Positions 53,950 to 62,323 of a stretch of DNA of 64,000 bases are shown one piece after another. Source of the DNA: Chelatococcus albus (lineage in GTDB: Bacteria; Pseudomonadota; Alphaproteobacteria; Rhizobiales; Beijerinckiaceae); the NCBI RefSeq assembly GCF_030067675.1, contig NZ_JASJEV010000003.1:310001-374000 (forward strand). The letters are read 5' to 3'. The position numbers were made by a program, and so were the translations under genes. The notes under the pieces were generated by a model. That model was given only the letters and a program-made list of their open reading frames with translations, ran no database searches and had not been told where the DNA came from. Position 1 is the stretch's first letter, and every line of letters starts with the position of its first letter.

Positions 53950-54254
53950 GGCGGGTTCTCTCTCACCATGGCGGGCTGGGGCACGCTGACGGGCGAGGCC
54001 AACCACACGCTCTCCTGCCTGTTCCACACCAACGACCCGAAGACGAAGCTCGGCGCCTTCAACGTGCGGGCCTGTTCCAACCCGGTGATGGACAAGGTCA
54101 TCGAGGAGAGCAACAGGCTCGTGGCCGTCGATCGCCCCTCCCTGCCGATCGCCGCCGTCGCACCGCCTGGGCCAAGCAGAAGGACAAGGTGACCATCGTC
54201 CCGCGCGCCGACGAGGCCACGCTGGCCATGAACATCGCGCCGGCGCGGTGGTAA
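53950..54254 (+). pseudogene. C-terminal fragment of a family 5 extracellular solute-binding protein
   Basis: The plus strand encodes MAGWGTLTGEANHTLSCLF and then NDPKTKLGAFNV, SNPVMDKVIEESN, and after a frameshift near 54130-54150 KDKVTIVPRADEATLAMNIA before a stop at 54254. These blocks form the C-terminus of peptide-binding proteins. Together with the inverted fragment at 53640-53890 they derive from one gene broken by an inversion and a frameshift. Confidence 0.78.
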
Positions 54255-54379
54255 CGTTCCCCGGCGAGCGGCCCCGGCCCGGGACGCAACGTCCGGGCCG
54301 GGATATCCGATACGATTACAAGGCGTGATCGCCGAACGGGGCGCGGCGAGGTATCATCGGGCGGTCGGGGTCACCGGCC

Positions 54380-55456
54380 ATGACAACGGTCGCCACGTTC
54401 TCCATCGCCTTCACCCGCATTCTCGCCCCCTCGGGCGAGCTCGTTGCACCGCTTCCCGCCTTCGCGGCCGATCCCGCCGAGCTCGTTGCGCTTTTCCGCG
54501 CGATGGTGCTGACGCGCACCTTCGACGCCAAGGCGGTGGCGCTGCAGCGCACCGGCCGGCTTGGCACCTATGCCTCCTCGCTCGGGCAGGAGGCGGTCGC
54601 CGTCGGCATCGGTGCCGCCATGCGCCCCGCTGACGTTCTCGTGCCGAGCTTCCGGGAGCACGGCGCCCAGCTCATGCGCGGCGTGAGCGCCAAGGAGCTC
54701 CTGCTCTTCTGGGGCGGCGACGAGCGCGGCAACGATTTCGCCGGGCCGCGCGAGGATTTTCCCGTCTGCGTGCCGGTGGGCTCGAATGCGCCGCACGCGG
54801 TCGGCGTCGCCCTCGCCTTCCGTCTGCGCAAGGAGAAGCGGGCCGTGGTCTGCGTCGTCGGCGACGGCGCGACGTCGAAGGGCGATGTGGCGGAGGCGCT
54901 CAACATGGCGGGGGTGTGGAAGGTTCCCGCCGTCTTCGTCGTCAACAACAACGGCTGGGCGATCTCCGTGCCGCTGGAGAGGCAGACGGCGGCCGTCACG
55001 CTCGCCCAGAAGGCGGTCGCTGCCGGCATCCCGGGCGAACAGGTGGACGGCAACGACGTCATCGCCGTGCGCAGCGTCCTGGAGCGGGTGCTTGCGCGGG
55101 CGCGCGATGGCGGCGGCCCGAGCCTCGTCGAGGCCGTGACCTATCGCCTGTCGGACCACACGACCGCCGACGACGCGAGACGCTACCGCGACGATGCGGA
55201 GGTGAGCCGCCATTGGGCCGAGGAGCCGCTCGTCAGGCTGCGCACCTATCTGACGCAGCGCGGCATCTGGACCAAGCAGGATGAGGAGACGCTCCTCCAG
55301 GAGTGCGGCCGCGCGGTCGAGGAAGCCGCGAGCGCCTATCTCGCCACGCCGCCGCGCGAACCGGCCGCCTTCTTCGATCATACCTTTGCCGCGCTGCCCG
55401 CCGATCTTGCCGAGCAGCGCGCGGGCATGACCGCCGAACGGCGAGGTGAGCCATGA
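54380..55456 (+). CDS. 2-oxoacid dehydrogenase E1 alpha (pyruvate/branched-chain type)
   Basis: A 358-residue thiamine-pyrophosphate subunit. The TPP motif runs from VVGDGATSKGDV to FVVNNNGWAI. GTYASSLGQEAVAVGIGAAM and the phosphorylation-loop-like SDHTTADDARRYRD are also present. It decarboxylates a 2-oxo acid and passes the acyl group to E2. The layout resembles the PdhA/BkdA1 group; the preferred substrate is not evident. It overlaps the E1 beta start by 4 bases. Confidence 0.92.
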   Translation: MTTVATFSIAFTRILAPSGELVAPLPAFAADPAELVALFRAMVLTRTFDAKAVALQRTGRLGTYASSLGQEAVAVGIGAAMRPADVLVPSFREHGAQLMRGVSAKELLLFWGGDERGNDFAGPREDFPVCVPVGSNAPHAVGVALAFRLRKEKRAVVCVVGDGATSKGDVAEALNMAGVWKVPAVFVVNNNGWAISVPLERQTAAVTLAQKAVAAGIPGEQVDGNDVIAVRSVLERVLARARDGGGPSLVEAVTYRLSDHTTADDARRYRDDAEVSRHWAEEPLVRLRTYLTQRGIWTKQDEETLLQECGRAVEEAASAYLATPPREPAAFFDHTFAALPADLAEQRAGMTAERRGEP

Positions 55457-56433
55457 GCGAGGTCAGTCTCGTCCAGGCCGTCAATCTGGCGCTGAAGCGC
55501 GCCATGGCGGAGGATCCGCGCGTCATCGTGCTGGGCGAGGACGTGGGCGTCGACGGCGGCGTCTTTCGCGCGACCGAAGGCCTGCTCGCCCTCTACGGAG
55601 AAGAGCGCGTCCTCGACACCCCGCTCGCCGAGGCCGCCATCGCGGGCGTGGCGATCGGGCTCGCGGCACAGGGATTCCGGCCCGTGGCCGAGATCCAGTT
55701 CACCGGCTTCGCCTACAGCTGCATCGACCAGATGCTCAATCACGCCTCGCGGCTGCGCACCCGCACCTGCGGGCGCCTGACCTGCCCGATGGTGCTGCGA
55801 TCGCCGGGCGGCGGGGGCATCCGCGCCATCGAGCATCACTCGGAGAGCCCGGAGGCGATCTTCGCCCACATTCCAGGGCTCAAGGTCGTGATCCCCTCGT
55901 CGGCCGCACGCGCCTACGGGCTCCTCCTCTCCGCGATCCGCGACCCCGACCCGGTCATCTTCCTGGAGCCGACCAGGCTCTACCGCGTCTCGCGCGGGGA
56001 AGTGGCGGACGACGGCGCGGGGCTGCCGCTCGAGCGCTCCTTCATTCTGCGCCCCGGCACGGACGTGACCCTGGTGGCCTGGGGGGCGATGATCCGGGAG
56101 ACACTGGCGGCAGCGCAGCAGCTCGCCGACGAGGGCATCGAGGCGGAGGTCATCGACGTCGCCACGCTGAAGCCGCTCGACACGGCCACGATCCTCGACT
56201 CGGTGGCACGCACGGGACGCCTCGTCGTCGTCCAGGAGGCACCGCTGACCTGTGGCTTCGGCGCCGAGATAGCCGCCCGCGTCGCCGGCCGCGGTCTCAT
56301 GAACCTTGTCGCGCCGATCGAACGCGTCGCCGGTTACGATACCGTGATGCCGTATGCCCGCACCGAAACCTTCTACATGCCCGACACGGCGCGCATCATG
56401 GCGGGCGTGCAGCGTGTGATGAGCTACGCATGA
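55453..56433 (+). CDS. 2-oxoacid dehydrogenase E1 beta
   Basis: A 326-residue transketolase-like partner of E1 alpha. Blocks include NLALKRAMAEDPRVIVLGEDVG, VFRATEGL, DTPLAEAAIAGVAIGLA and PVAEIQFTGFAYSCIDQM, followed by RVAGYDTVMPYARTETFYMPD at the C-terminus. It is translationally coupled to both neighbours by ATGA overlaps, which suits assembly of an equimolar E1 heterotetramer. Confidence 0.95.
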   Translation: MSEVSLVQAVNLALKRAMAEDPRVIVLGEDVGVDGGVFRATEGLLALYGEERVLDTPLAEAAIAGVAIGLAAQGFRPVAEIQFTGFAYSCIDQMLNHASRLRTRTCGRLTCPMVLRSPGGGGIRAIEHHSESPEAIFAHIPGLKVVIPSSAARAYGLLLSAIRDPDPVIFLEPTRLYRVSRGEVADDGAGLPLERSFILRPGTDVTLVAWGAMIRETLAAAQQLADEGIEAEVIDVATLKPLDTATILDSVARTGRLVVVQEAPLTCGFGAEIAARVAGRGLMNLVAPIERVAGYDTVMPYARTETFYMPDTARIMAGVQRVMSYA

Positions 56434-57578
56434 ACGAGTTCCGCCTGCCCGATCTCGGCGAGGGCCTGCAGGAGGCCGAAATCGTCGCCTGGCACGTGAC
56501 CGCGGGCGATCACGTCGTCACCGACCAGCCGCTCGTCGCGGTCGAGACCGAGAAGGCGGTGGTGGAAATCCCCTCGCCACGATCGGGGCGCATCGCCGAG
56601 CTCCTTGCTCGCCCGGGCGAGCGGGTGCAGGTCGGGGCGCCCCTGCTCGTCTTCGAGACCGAAGGCACGAGCCGCGAGACCGGCACCGTCGTGGGCGAGC
56701 TCGCCCCGGCCGAGCCGGCCCCGGCCGCACCACGGGGCACCGCCCCGCAGACCACCCCGGCCGCCGGCCCGGCGCCCGGTCGCGCCCCGGTCCGCGCCGC
56801 CCCGGCGGTTCGCGCACGGGCGAAGGCACTCGGTGTCGATCTCACGCGCGTGACGCCGAGCGGGACGGACGGCACCGTCACGCTTGCCGATGTCGAGGCT
56901 GCCTCCGGCGGTCTGGCGAAGGTGGGGGAAGGGGAGCGCGAGACGACGGGCGAGGCGCTGCGCAGCGCGCGCCGGACGATGGCGCTCAATATGGCCCGCG
57001 CCGGCCGCGAGGTGGTGCCGGCGACACTCATGGACGACGCGGATATCGAGGGCTGGCGCCCCGACGAGGACGTGACGGTGCGGCTCATCCGCGCCATCCT
57101 CGCAGGCTGCGAGGCAGAACCCGCCCTCAATGCCCGCTTCGATGGAGCGAGCCTCGCAGTGCACCCCAATCCGCGCCTCGACCTCGGGATCGCCGTCGAC
57201 GACCCGGAAGGGCTCTTCGTGCCCGTGCTGCGCGACGTCGGGGGCGATGATGCGGCCGGCTGGCGCCGGCGCATCGACGCGCTGAAGGCCGCCGTGCGCG
57301 ACCGCAGCCTGTCCCCGGCCGATCTGCGCGGCGCGACCTTCACCTTGTCGAATTTCGGTACGATCGCCGGCCGGCACGCCACCCTCGTCGTCGTGCCGCC
57401 GCAGGTGGCAATCCTCGGGGCAGGACGAACCGTTGACCGGCCGGTCCGCTCCGGCGGAGGCATCGTGCTCCGGCGCATGCTGCCCCTCTCGCTCACCTTC
57501 GACCACCGGGCCATCACCGGCGGCGAGGCGGCGCGCTTCCTGCGCGCGGTCATCGCGGACCTCGAGCGCATGGGCTGA
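56430..57578 (+). CDS. 2-oxoacid dehydrogenase E2 (dihydrolipoamide acyltransferase)
   Basis: A 382-residue E2. One lipoyl domain (about 1-75) has the lipoylated Lys42 in ETEKAVVE. An Ala/Pro linker leads to a peripheral-subunit-binding domain (about 124-163, RARAKALGVDLTRVTPSG). The catalytic domain ends with FDHRAITGG. The usual HxxxDG motif is thus His359-x3-Thr363-Gly: the general aspartate is replaced by threonine. No E3 gene is adjacent, so a shared E3 from elsewhere is implied. Confidence 0.93.
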   Translation: MNEFRLPDLGEGLQEAEIVAWHVTAGDHVVTDQPLVAVETEKAVVEIPSPRSGRIAELLARPGERVQVGAPLLVFETEGTSRETGTVVGELAPAEPAPAAPRGTAPQTTPAAGPAPGRAPVRAAPAVRARAKALGVDLTRVTPSGTDGTVTLADVEAASGGLAKVGEGERETTGEALRSARRTMALNMARAGREVVPATLMDDADIEGWRPDEDVTVRLIRAILAGCEAEPALNARFDGASLAVHPNPRLDLGIAVDDPEGLFVPVLRDVGGDDAAGWRRRIDALKAAVRDRSLSPADLRGATFTLSNFGTIAGRHATLVVVPPQVAILGAGRTVDRPVRSGGGIVLRRMLPLSLTFDHRAITGGEAARFLRAVIADLERMG

Positions 57579-57952
57579 GCAGCCCGGCGGCGGCGCCCCC
57601 TTTGCCGCCTCGCATACCGCCCTATATCTACGCCCAAGAGAACGCATCCGCAGAGCACGCAAGGAGACCGGATGGGGAGTGTACCGGCCCGCGCGAAGCG
57701 TTCGCCGTCGGGATCGCGCGGCGCGGCAACGGCTCCCGCGCAAGCGATCATGGCCGGAATTGTCTTGGGTCAAATCGCGGCCGGGCCGTCGATGCTATGC
57801 GAAGGTTGCGTTCTCGAGCGATCTCGCGCCGGTGAGCGACACCGGTCCGCACCGGGGGGATGATCGCGAGGCGCTGGGCTTGCGGATCGATCGCGGCGAC
57901 GCGAATGTGCGGCTCACCGTTCGGTCCATCGCACCCGCACAGGAGGAATGCC
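57579..57952. other. Intergenic region between the E2 gene and hsp20
   Basis: About 374 bases. A short GC inverted repeat (GGGCT-GAGC-AGCCC) spans the E2 stop codon. A 63-residue frame at 57672-57863 has an aaggag 6 bases upstream but no recognisable protein features. The aggagg before hsp20 marks its leader. No heat-shock promoter could be assigned with confidence. Confidence 0.5.
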
Positions 57953-58429
57953 ATGGAACGCCATTTTCTCCCCAGCCTATTCGGACGGAGTGGCAGGGCG
58001 GTGGGCGATGTCTTCGCCGACCTGCAGAAGGAGATCGATCAGGTCTTCGACGATTTCCTGGGCCGGCGCTGGCCCATGAGCGTCGGGGCGATGGGTCAAT
58101 TCACGCCGTTGGTCGATGTCGCCGAGACGGCCGACGCCATCGACATCACTGCCGAGCTGCCAGGCTGCGATCCGAAGGACGTCGAGGTGACGGCCACTGA
58201 CAGCACACTGACCATCCGCGGCGAGAAGAAATCCGAGAAGGAGACGAAGGACAGGAATTGGCAGATGGTCGAGCGCTCCTACGGCGCCTTCGTCCGCACG
58301 CTGCCCATCCCCTTCGCGGTCGACCCGGCGAAGGTCGACGCCACCTTCGACAAGGGCCTGTTGAAGATCCACCTTCCCAAGCCGCCGGAAGCCAAGAGCG
58401 AAGCGAAGAAGATCACCATCAAGTCATAA
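57953..58429 (+). CDS. Small heat-shock protein, Hsp20/alpha-crystallin family
   Basis: A 158-residue ATP-independent holdase. The N-terminal arm has DLQKEIDQVFDDFLGRRWP. The alpha-crystallin domain (about 50-150) contains TPLVDVAETADAIDITAELPG, then TIRGEKKSEKE, RSYGAFVRTLPIP, and the C-terminal A-x-x-x-n-G-L-L block DATFDKGLLKIHLPKP. An aggagg site stands 7 bases before the ATG at 57953. It is not in an operon. Confidence 0.94.
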   Translation: MERHFLPSLFGRSGRAVGDVFADLQKEIDQVFDDFLGRRWPMSVGAMGQFTPLVDVAETADAIDITAELPGCDPKDVEVTATDSTLTIRGEKKSEKETKDRNWQMVERSYGAFVRTLPIPFAVDPAKVDATFDKGLLKIHLPKPPEAKSEAKKITIKS

Positions 58430-58754
58430 CCGCTCCGGCCACGGCCGGGACAACGAGAAGCCCGCAGCAGCGCGAGCGGGGGCGCGCCTTCCCGTCGCAA
58501 CGGACGGGGCGGCGCGCCTGCCGGGCGCGGGCTTCATTCTGATCACCACACGACAGGGCGTCGCCACCCCGGGTTGACGGCCCCCCTCCCCCCTTCCGAT
58601 CCTCGACCGGGCGTGAACTCACCTCGGTCTCGATTGCCGGAAGCACGAGGGACTATGCTTCCCTTCGCAAGGTACGACATCGAGCCCGGGGCCGATCAGC
58701 GCCACACCCAGCCGGCATCGGCCCTGTCGCCCGACGACAGGGGGGCACGATCCC
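58430..58754. other. Intergenic region between hsp20 and ABC exporter
   Basis: About 325 bases. An inverted repeat CCGGCC-AC-GGCCGG lies right after the hsp20 stop, but no T-run follows it, so it is a weak terminator candidate. The rest holds nothing I can support. A purine stretch (agggggg) precedes the next ATG. Confidence 0.5.
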
Positions 58755-60596
58755 ATGACGGCGAATTCCGAGACGGCGCTGCACGCAAAGCCCGTTGCGA
58801 GGAACGACAGGGAGCCGGTCGGCGTCTTCGCCGATCTTGCGATGCTCATCGGCGCCTTGAGATCGTCACCCCAGAAGGCCCCGCTCGCCTTCCTCACCGC
58901 CGCGATCGTCGGCGTGGTCGTTGCGACGGTCATCGGGCAGATCAGGCTGAACGCCTGGCACCAGCCGTTCTACGATGCGTTGGCGCAGAGGGATCTCGGC
59001 CGGTTTGTCCACCAGCTCCTTGTCTTCGGCGCAATCGCCACAGCGCTGCTCGTCCTCAACGTCGCCCAGACGTGGCTGCATGAGATGCTCAAGATGCGCC
59101 TGCGCGCGGGCGCGACGAATGATCTCGTCAGGCAATGGCTCATGCCCGGGCGTGCCTCGAAACTCGCATGGTCCGGGACCATCGCCGTCAACCCCGACCA
59201 GCGCATCCACGAGGACACGAGACATCTGACCGAGTTGTGGGTGGACATGGCGGTGGGACTGTTCCAGTCCGCCCTGCTGCTCGCGAGCTTCACTGCCGTG
59301 CTCTGGATCCTCTCGCGGGACGTCGTATTCACCTATGCCGACCGGACGTTCGCCATCCCCGGATACATGGTGTGGTGCGCCCTGTTGTACGCCGCAACGG
59401 GGTCCTGGCTGAGCTGGCGGGTCGGTCGGCCGCTCATTGCCATGAACGCCGAACGCTACGCCCGCGAGGCGGACTTGCGCTTCCTGCTCGTCCATACGAG
59501 CGAGCATGCGGACGCCATCGCCCTCTACCGCGGCGAGAAGGACGAGCACCTGCGGCTGCGCCGCGAGGTCGACTCGGTGCTCTCGGTCATGCGCCAGCTC
59601 GTCGGCGCTCACACCCGGCTGACATGGGTGACGGCCGGTTACGGCTGGTTCGCCATCGTGGCCCCCGTCGTGGTCGCGGCGCCGGGTTATTTTTCCGGCG
59701 AGCTGTCCTTCGGTCGGCTGATGATGGTCGTGGGCGCCTTCTTCCAGGTCCAGCAGGCGCTGCGCTGGTTCGTCGACAACTTCAGCCGCATTGCCGACTG
59801 GCGCGCCACGCTCCTGCGCGTGGCCGCCTTCCGCCGCGCCCTGATCGAGGTCGAGGCCCCGGGCCGGAAGGCGGAGCGCATCGAGCTCGTCGCGCATCCC
59901 GACCGCGCATTGGCCTTCGAAGACCTGCGCATCGTCTCCGGCACCGGCAGTGCCACCCTCAACGCCGGCCGCATCGAGATCGCTCCCGGGGAACGCATCC
60001 TCATCGTCGGAGGCCCGGGGATCGGCAAGAGCGCGCTCTTCCGCGCGATGGCAGGGCTCTGGCCCTGGGGGCGTGGCCGCATCAGCCTGCCCCCGCGCGA
60101 CGGCATCATGTTCCTGCCGCAGCGCCCCTATATTCCGATTGCCCCTCTGAGGGCCATCCTGTCCTATCCGAAAAGGCCAGCGGCCTTCGCCGACGGCGTG
60201 CTGATCGGCGCCCTGCAGCGCACCGGCCTCTCCCACCTCGTCGGCCAGCTCGACTCACGCCAGCGCTGGGACAAGGAGCTGAGTGTCGACGAGCAGCAGC
60301 GCATTGCCATTGCGCGCGCGCTGCTGCATCGGCCGCAATGGCTCATCCTCGACGAGGTCATCGATGCGATCGACACCGAACACCGCCGGCGCATCCGCTC
60401 GCTCTTCGAGGACGAGCTGGCGGAAACGACGGTCGTCAGCCTGGGACGCCACGCCCGGCGGGAAGGCTTCTACACGCGCATCCTGCGCATGACGCGACAC
60501 ACCAATCGGGCGGGTTTCGCCCCGCCGGACAGCGCCTCTCCAGCACTGGCCCCGGCGGCGGCCGGCACCGGGCGATCGAAGGCCGGTTCGGGCTGA
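58755..60596 (+). CDS. YddA/SbmA-type ABC transporter (fused permease and ATPase)
   Basis: A 613-residue protein. The membrane half (about 28-360) has about six helices and the SbmA-like blocks LNAWHQPFYDALAQRD, NPDQRIHEDTRHLTEL and FVDNFSRIADWRATLLRV. The ATPase half has Walker A GGPGIGKSA near residue 418, Walker B WLILDEVIDAID and the atypical signature [15 protein letters not shown] in place of LSGGQ, as is usual in this family (cobalamin/peptide carriers such as Rv1819c). It forms a homodimer in the inner membrane. The substrate is unknown. Confidence 0.9.
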   Translation: MTANSETALHAKPVARNDREPVGVFADLAMLIGALRSSPQKAPLAFLTAAIVGVVVATVIGQIRLNAWHQPFYDALAQRDLGRFVHQLLVFGAIATALLVLNVAQTWLHEMLKMRLRAGATNDLVRQWLMPGRASKLAWSGTIAVNPDQRIHEDTRHLTELWVDMAVGLFQSALLLASFTAVLWILSRDVVFTYADRTFAIPGYMVWCALLYAATGSWLSWRVGRPLIAMNAERYAREADLRFLLVHTSEHADAIALYRGEKDEHLRLRREVDSVLSVMRQLVGAHTRLTWVTAGYGWFAIVAPVVVAAPGYFSGELSFGRLMMVVGAFFQVQQALRWFVDNFSRIADWRATLLRVAAFRRALIEVEAPGRKAERIELVAHPDRALAFEDLRIVSGTGSATLNAGRIEIAPGERILIVGGPGIGKSALFRAMAGLWPWGRGRISLPPRDGIMFLPQRPYIPIAPLRAILSYPKRPAAFADGVLIGALQRTGLSHLVGQLDSRQRWDKELSVDEQQRIAIARALLHRPQWLILDEVIDAIDTEHRRRIRSLFEDELAETTVVSLGRHARREGFYTRILRMTRHTNRAGFAPPDSASPALAPAAAGTGRSKAGSG

Positions 60597-60685
60597 GGCA
60601 AGGCACACGGCCCGCCGTGGTCTGCCTCGCAGAACTCGCTGCTCCGGGGCGGGGCCGACGCGGCACGAACCGCCGCGCCTCCAGG

Positions 60686-61366
60686 CTATGGCGCCGAGCC
60701 GGCACCGTCGGAGGGCATGCCCCGCTCCCAGCCGTGGGCCTCCTCCAGGAGGGCGATCACTTCGCCGTCCTCCACCTGCGTGAAATCCAGGTAATGCATC
60801 CCGATCGCCATCAATGCCTCGGGCACATGGAGGCAGACGATCTCGTCGGCTTCCACTTCCAGGCGGTCGAGCGTGTCCTGCGCCGCCACGGGCGTGGCGA
60901 TGACGACCCGCGCCGCGCCCGCTCCCTGCAGCCCCTTGAGTGCCGCACGCATCGTCGCCCCCGTCGCGATGCCGTCGTCGACCACGATCACGGTCCGTCC
61001 CTTCACCGACACCGGCGTGCGGTTGCCGTGATAGAGCACGCGGCGGCGCTCGATCTCCGCGAGCTGGCGGGCGCATTCGTCGCGGATGTAGTCCTGCCGC
61101 ACGCGCAGCTCGCGCACGAGAACCTCGTCGATCACCATCTGGGGATCGGCCCCGTCGACGACGGCGCCCAGGGCGAGCTCCGGCTGCCAGGGCACGCCGA
61201 TCTTGCGCACGAAGATGACGTCGAGCGGCGCCCCGAGTGCGCGGGCGATCTCGTAGCCGACGGGCACCCCGCCCCGCGGCAACGCCAGGACGACAGGCCG
61301 CTCGCCGGCGAGCCGACCGAGCCTCGCAGCCAACTGCCGTCCTGCAGACCTGCGATCCGCGAACAT
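60686..61366 (-). CDS. Phosphoribosyltransferase-domain protein
   Basis: A 226-residue type I PRTase-fold protein with the PRPP motif VIVVDDGIATGATMRAAL near residue 130, VLALPRGGVPVGYEIARAL at the N-terminus, and PELALGAVVDG. Family members at this neighbourhood are annotated only generally, and the base substrate is unknown. It starts 6 bases after the hydrolase stop, a pairing often seen and sometimes fused in other bacteria, so the two probably work together. Confidence 0.88.
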   Translation of the reverse strand: MFADRRSAGRQLAARLGRLAGERPVVLALPRGGVPVGYEIARALGAPLDVIFVRKIGVPWQPELALGAVVDGADPQMVIDEVLVRELRVRQDYIRDECARQLAEIERRRVLYHGNRTPVSVKGRTVIVVDDGIATGATMRAALKGLQGAGAARVVIATPVAAQDTLDRLEVEADEIVCLHVPEALMAIGMHYLDFTQVEDGEVIALLEEAHGWERGMPSDGAGSAP

Positions 61367-61372
61367 GGCTGA

Positions 61373-62077
61373 CTAACCCGCGGGCGGCGCGAGATGGCGC
61401 AGGAACCAGCCCCGTGCGAGATCGATCACCTCGTCGAGCGCACCCGTCTCCTCGAAGAGATGAGTGGCGCCCGGCACGACGGCAAGCCTCTTCACGCAGC
61501 CGAGCGCCTCGAGCGCCGCCTGGTTGAGCGCGAGCACCGGCGTGTCGGCTCCGCCCACGATCAACAGCGTCGGCGCCCGCACCTCGGGCAGCGCGGTGGC
61601 CGCGAGATCGGGCCTGCCGCCGCGCGACACGACCGCCGCCACCGGGTTGTCGGGGCGGGCCGCGGCCACGAGCGCCGCGGCCGCGCCGGTGCTCGATCCG
61701 AAATAGCCGATCGAAAGGCCGCGCAAGTCCGGGACCTCCGGATCGGTACGCTCCGCGCCGGCTTGCTCCCTCAGCCAGCGTGTGGCGGCGAGCAACCGGT
61801 CGGCGAGCAGGGGGATGTCGAAGACAAGGCGGCGGTCGAGCGCCTCCTCCTCCGTGAGCAGGTCGAAGAGCAGCGTGGCGAGGCCGCCTTCCTGCAGGGC
61901 CGAGGCCACGTGCCGATTGCGCGGGCTGAGCCGGCTGCTGCCGCTGCCATGGGCGAAGAGCACGATACCCCTCGCCCCGGTCGGGCAGGCGAGATCGGCC
62001 GCGAGCCCGACCGGCGTGATCAGCATCGAGACCTGCCGGACATCGTGCGCCGGCGGTCGTGAACCCGCGTCCGTCAT
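61373..62077 (-). CDS. Dienelactone hydrolase-like alpha/beta hydrolase
   Basis: A 234-residue alpha/beta hydrolase. The oxyanion region is IVLFAHGSGSSRLSPRN, the nucleophile lies in YFGSSTGAAAAL (G-x-S-x-G), the acid in LLIVGGADTPVL and the His in VPGATHLFEETG. The ATG at 62077 has GGGAG 6 bases upstream. The gene stands directly before the phosphoribosyltransferase gene. The natural substrate is unknown. Confidence 0.88.
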   Translation of the reverse strand: MTDAGSRPPAHDVRQVSMLITPVGLAADLACPTGARGIVLFAHGSGSSRLSPRNRHVASALQEGGLATLLFDLLTEEEALDRRLVFDIPLLADRLLAATRWLREQAGAERTDPEVPDLRGLSIGYFGSSTGAAAALVAAARPDNPVAAVVSRGGRPDLAATALPEVRAPTLLIVGGADTPVLALNQAALEALGCVKRLAVVPGATHLFEETGALDEVIDLARGWFLRHLAPPAG

Positions 62078-62239
62078 CGCGAGCTCCCATGGGGCCCGGG
62101 GCCGGTCGCGGACGAAACCCTGCCCCGCCGGCAGCCGAGCCTGCAGCAGGCTGCCCGAGCTGCCACCATTCTTCAAGGATTGGGCGCGCCGCCGCGGTAC
62201 CTGCATGGTGGCTACGCGCCAAATCGGGCCTGCGCCGCC

Positions 62240-62266
62240 TTGACGCGGCCGCTGTCGGATTATAAT
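62240..62266 (+). promoter_or_regulatory. Predicted promoter of the tetR gene
   Basis: TTGACG at 62240-62245 and TATAAT at 62261-62266 are strong -35 and -10 matches, although the spacer of 15 bases is shorter than the ideal 17. The region is AT-rich compared with its surroundings and points to the tetR gene 58 bases downstream. Confidence 0.5.
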
Positions 62267-62286
62267 TAGATCGACTAGTCGATTTA
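62267..62286. promoter_or_regulatory. Palindromic TetR-type operator
   Basis: ATCGACTAGTCGAT (62270-62283) is a perfect 14-bp palindrome, extendable to 20 bp with one mismatched pair. It begins right after the -10 hexamer and lies 38 bases before the tetR start. A bound dimer would block transcription, so autorepression by the TetR protein is likely. Confidence 0.72.
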
Positions 62287-62323
62287 TTTTTGACGACCCG
62301 TCGCGCGTCAACAGGCGATCCCC

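Larger units (their letters stand above)
53374..54379. other. Gene-poor stretch with pseudogene fragments
   Basis: About 1 kb between the divergent che operon and the pdh-like operon. It contains the AT-rich che promoter region, then two fragments of a family 5 peptide-binding protein in opposite orientation (53640-53890 minus, 53950-54254 plus). Reading frames in between show no homology I can recognise. The last 125 bases before 54380 should hold the pdh-like promoter. Confidence 0.6.

Noticed and set aside
53540-54027. Open frames on both strands considered as intact genes
   Set aside because: Homology covers only internal or terminal pieces of a binding protein, with opposite orientation and a frameshift, so they are pseudogene remnants.
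57672-57863. A 63-residue frame with an aaggag upstream
   Set aside because: The translation has no recognisable feature and low-complexity composition; a ribosome-binding-like hexamer alone is not enough.
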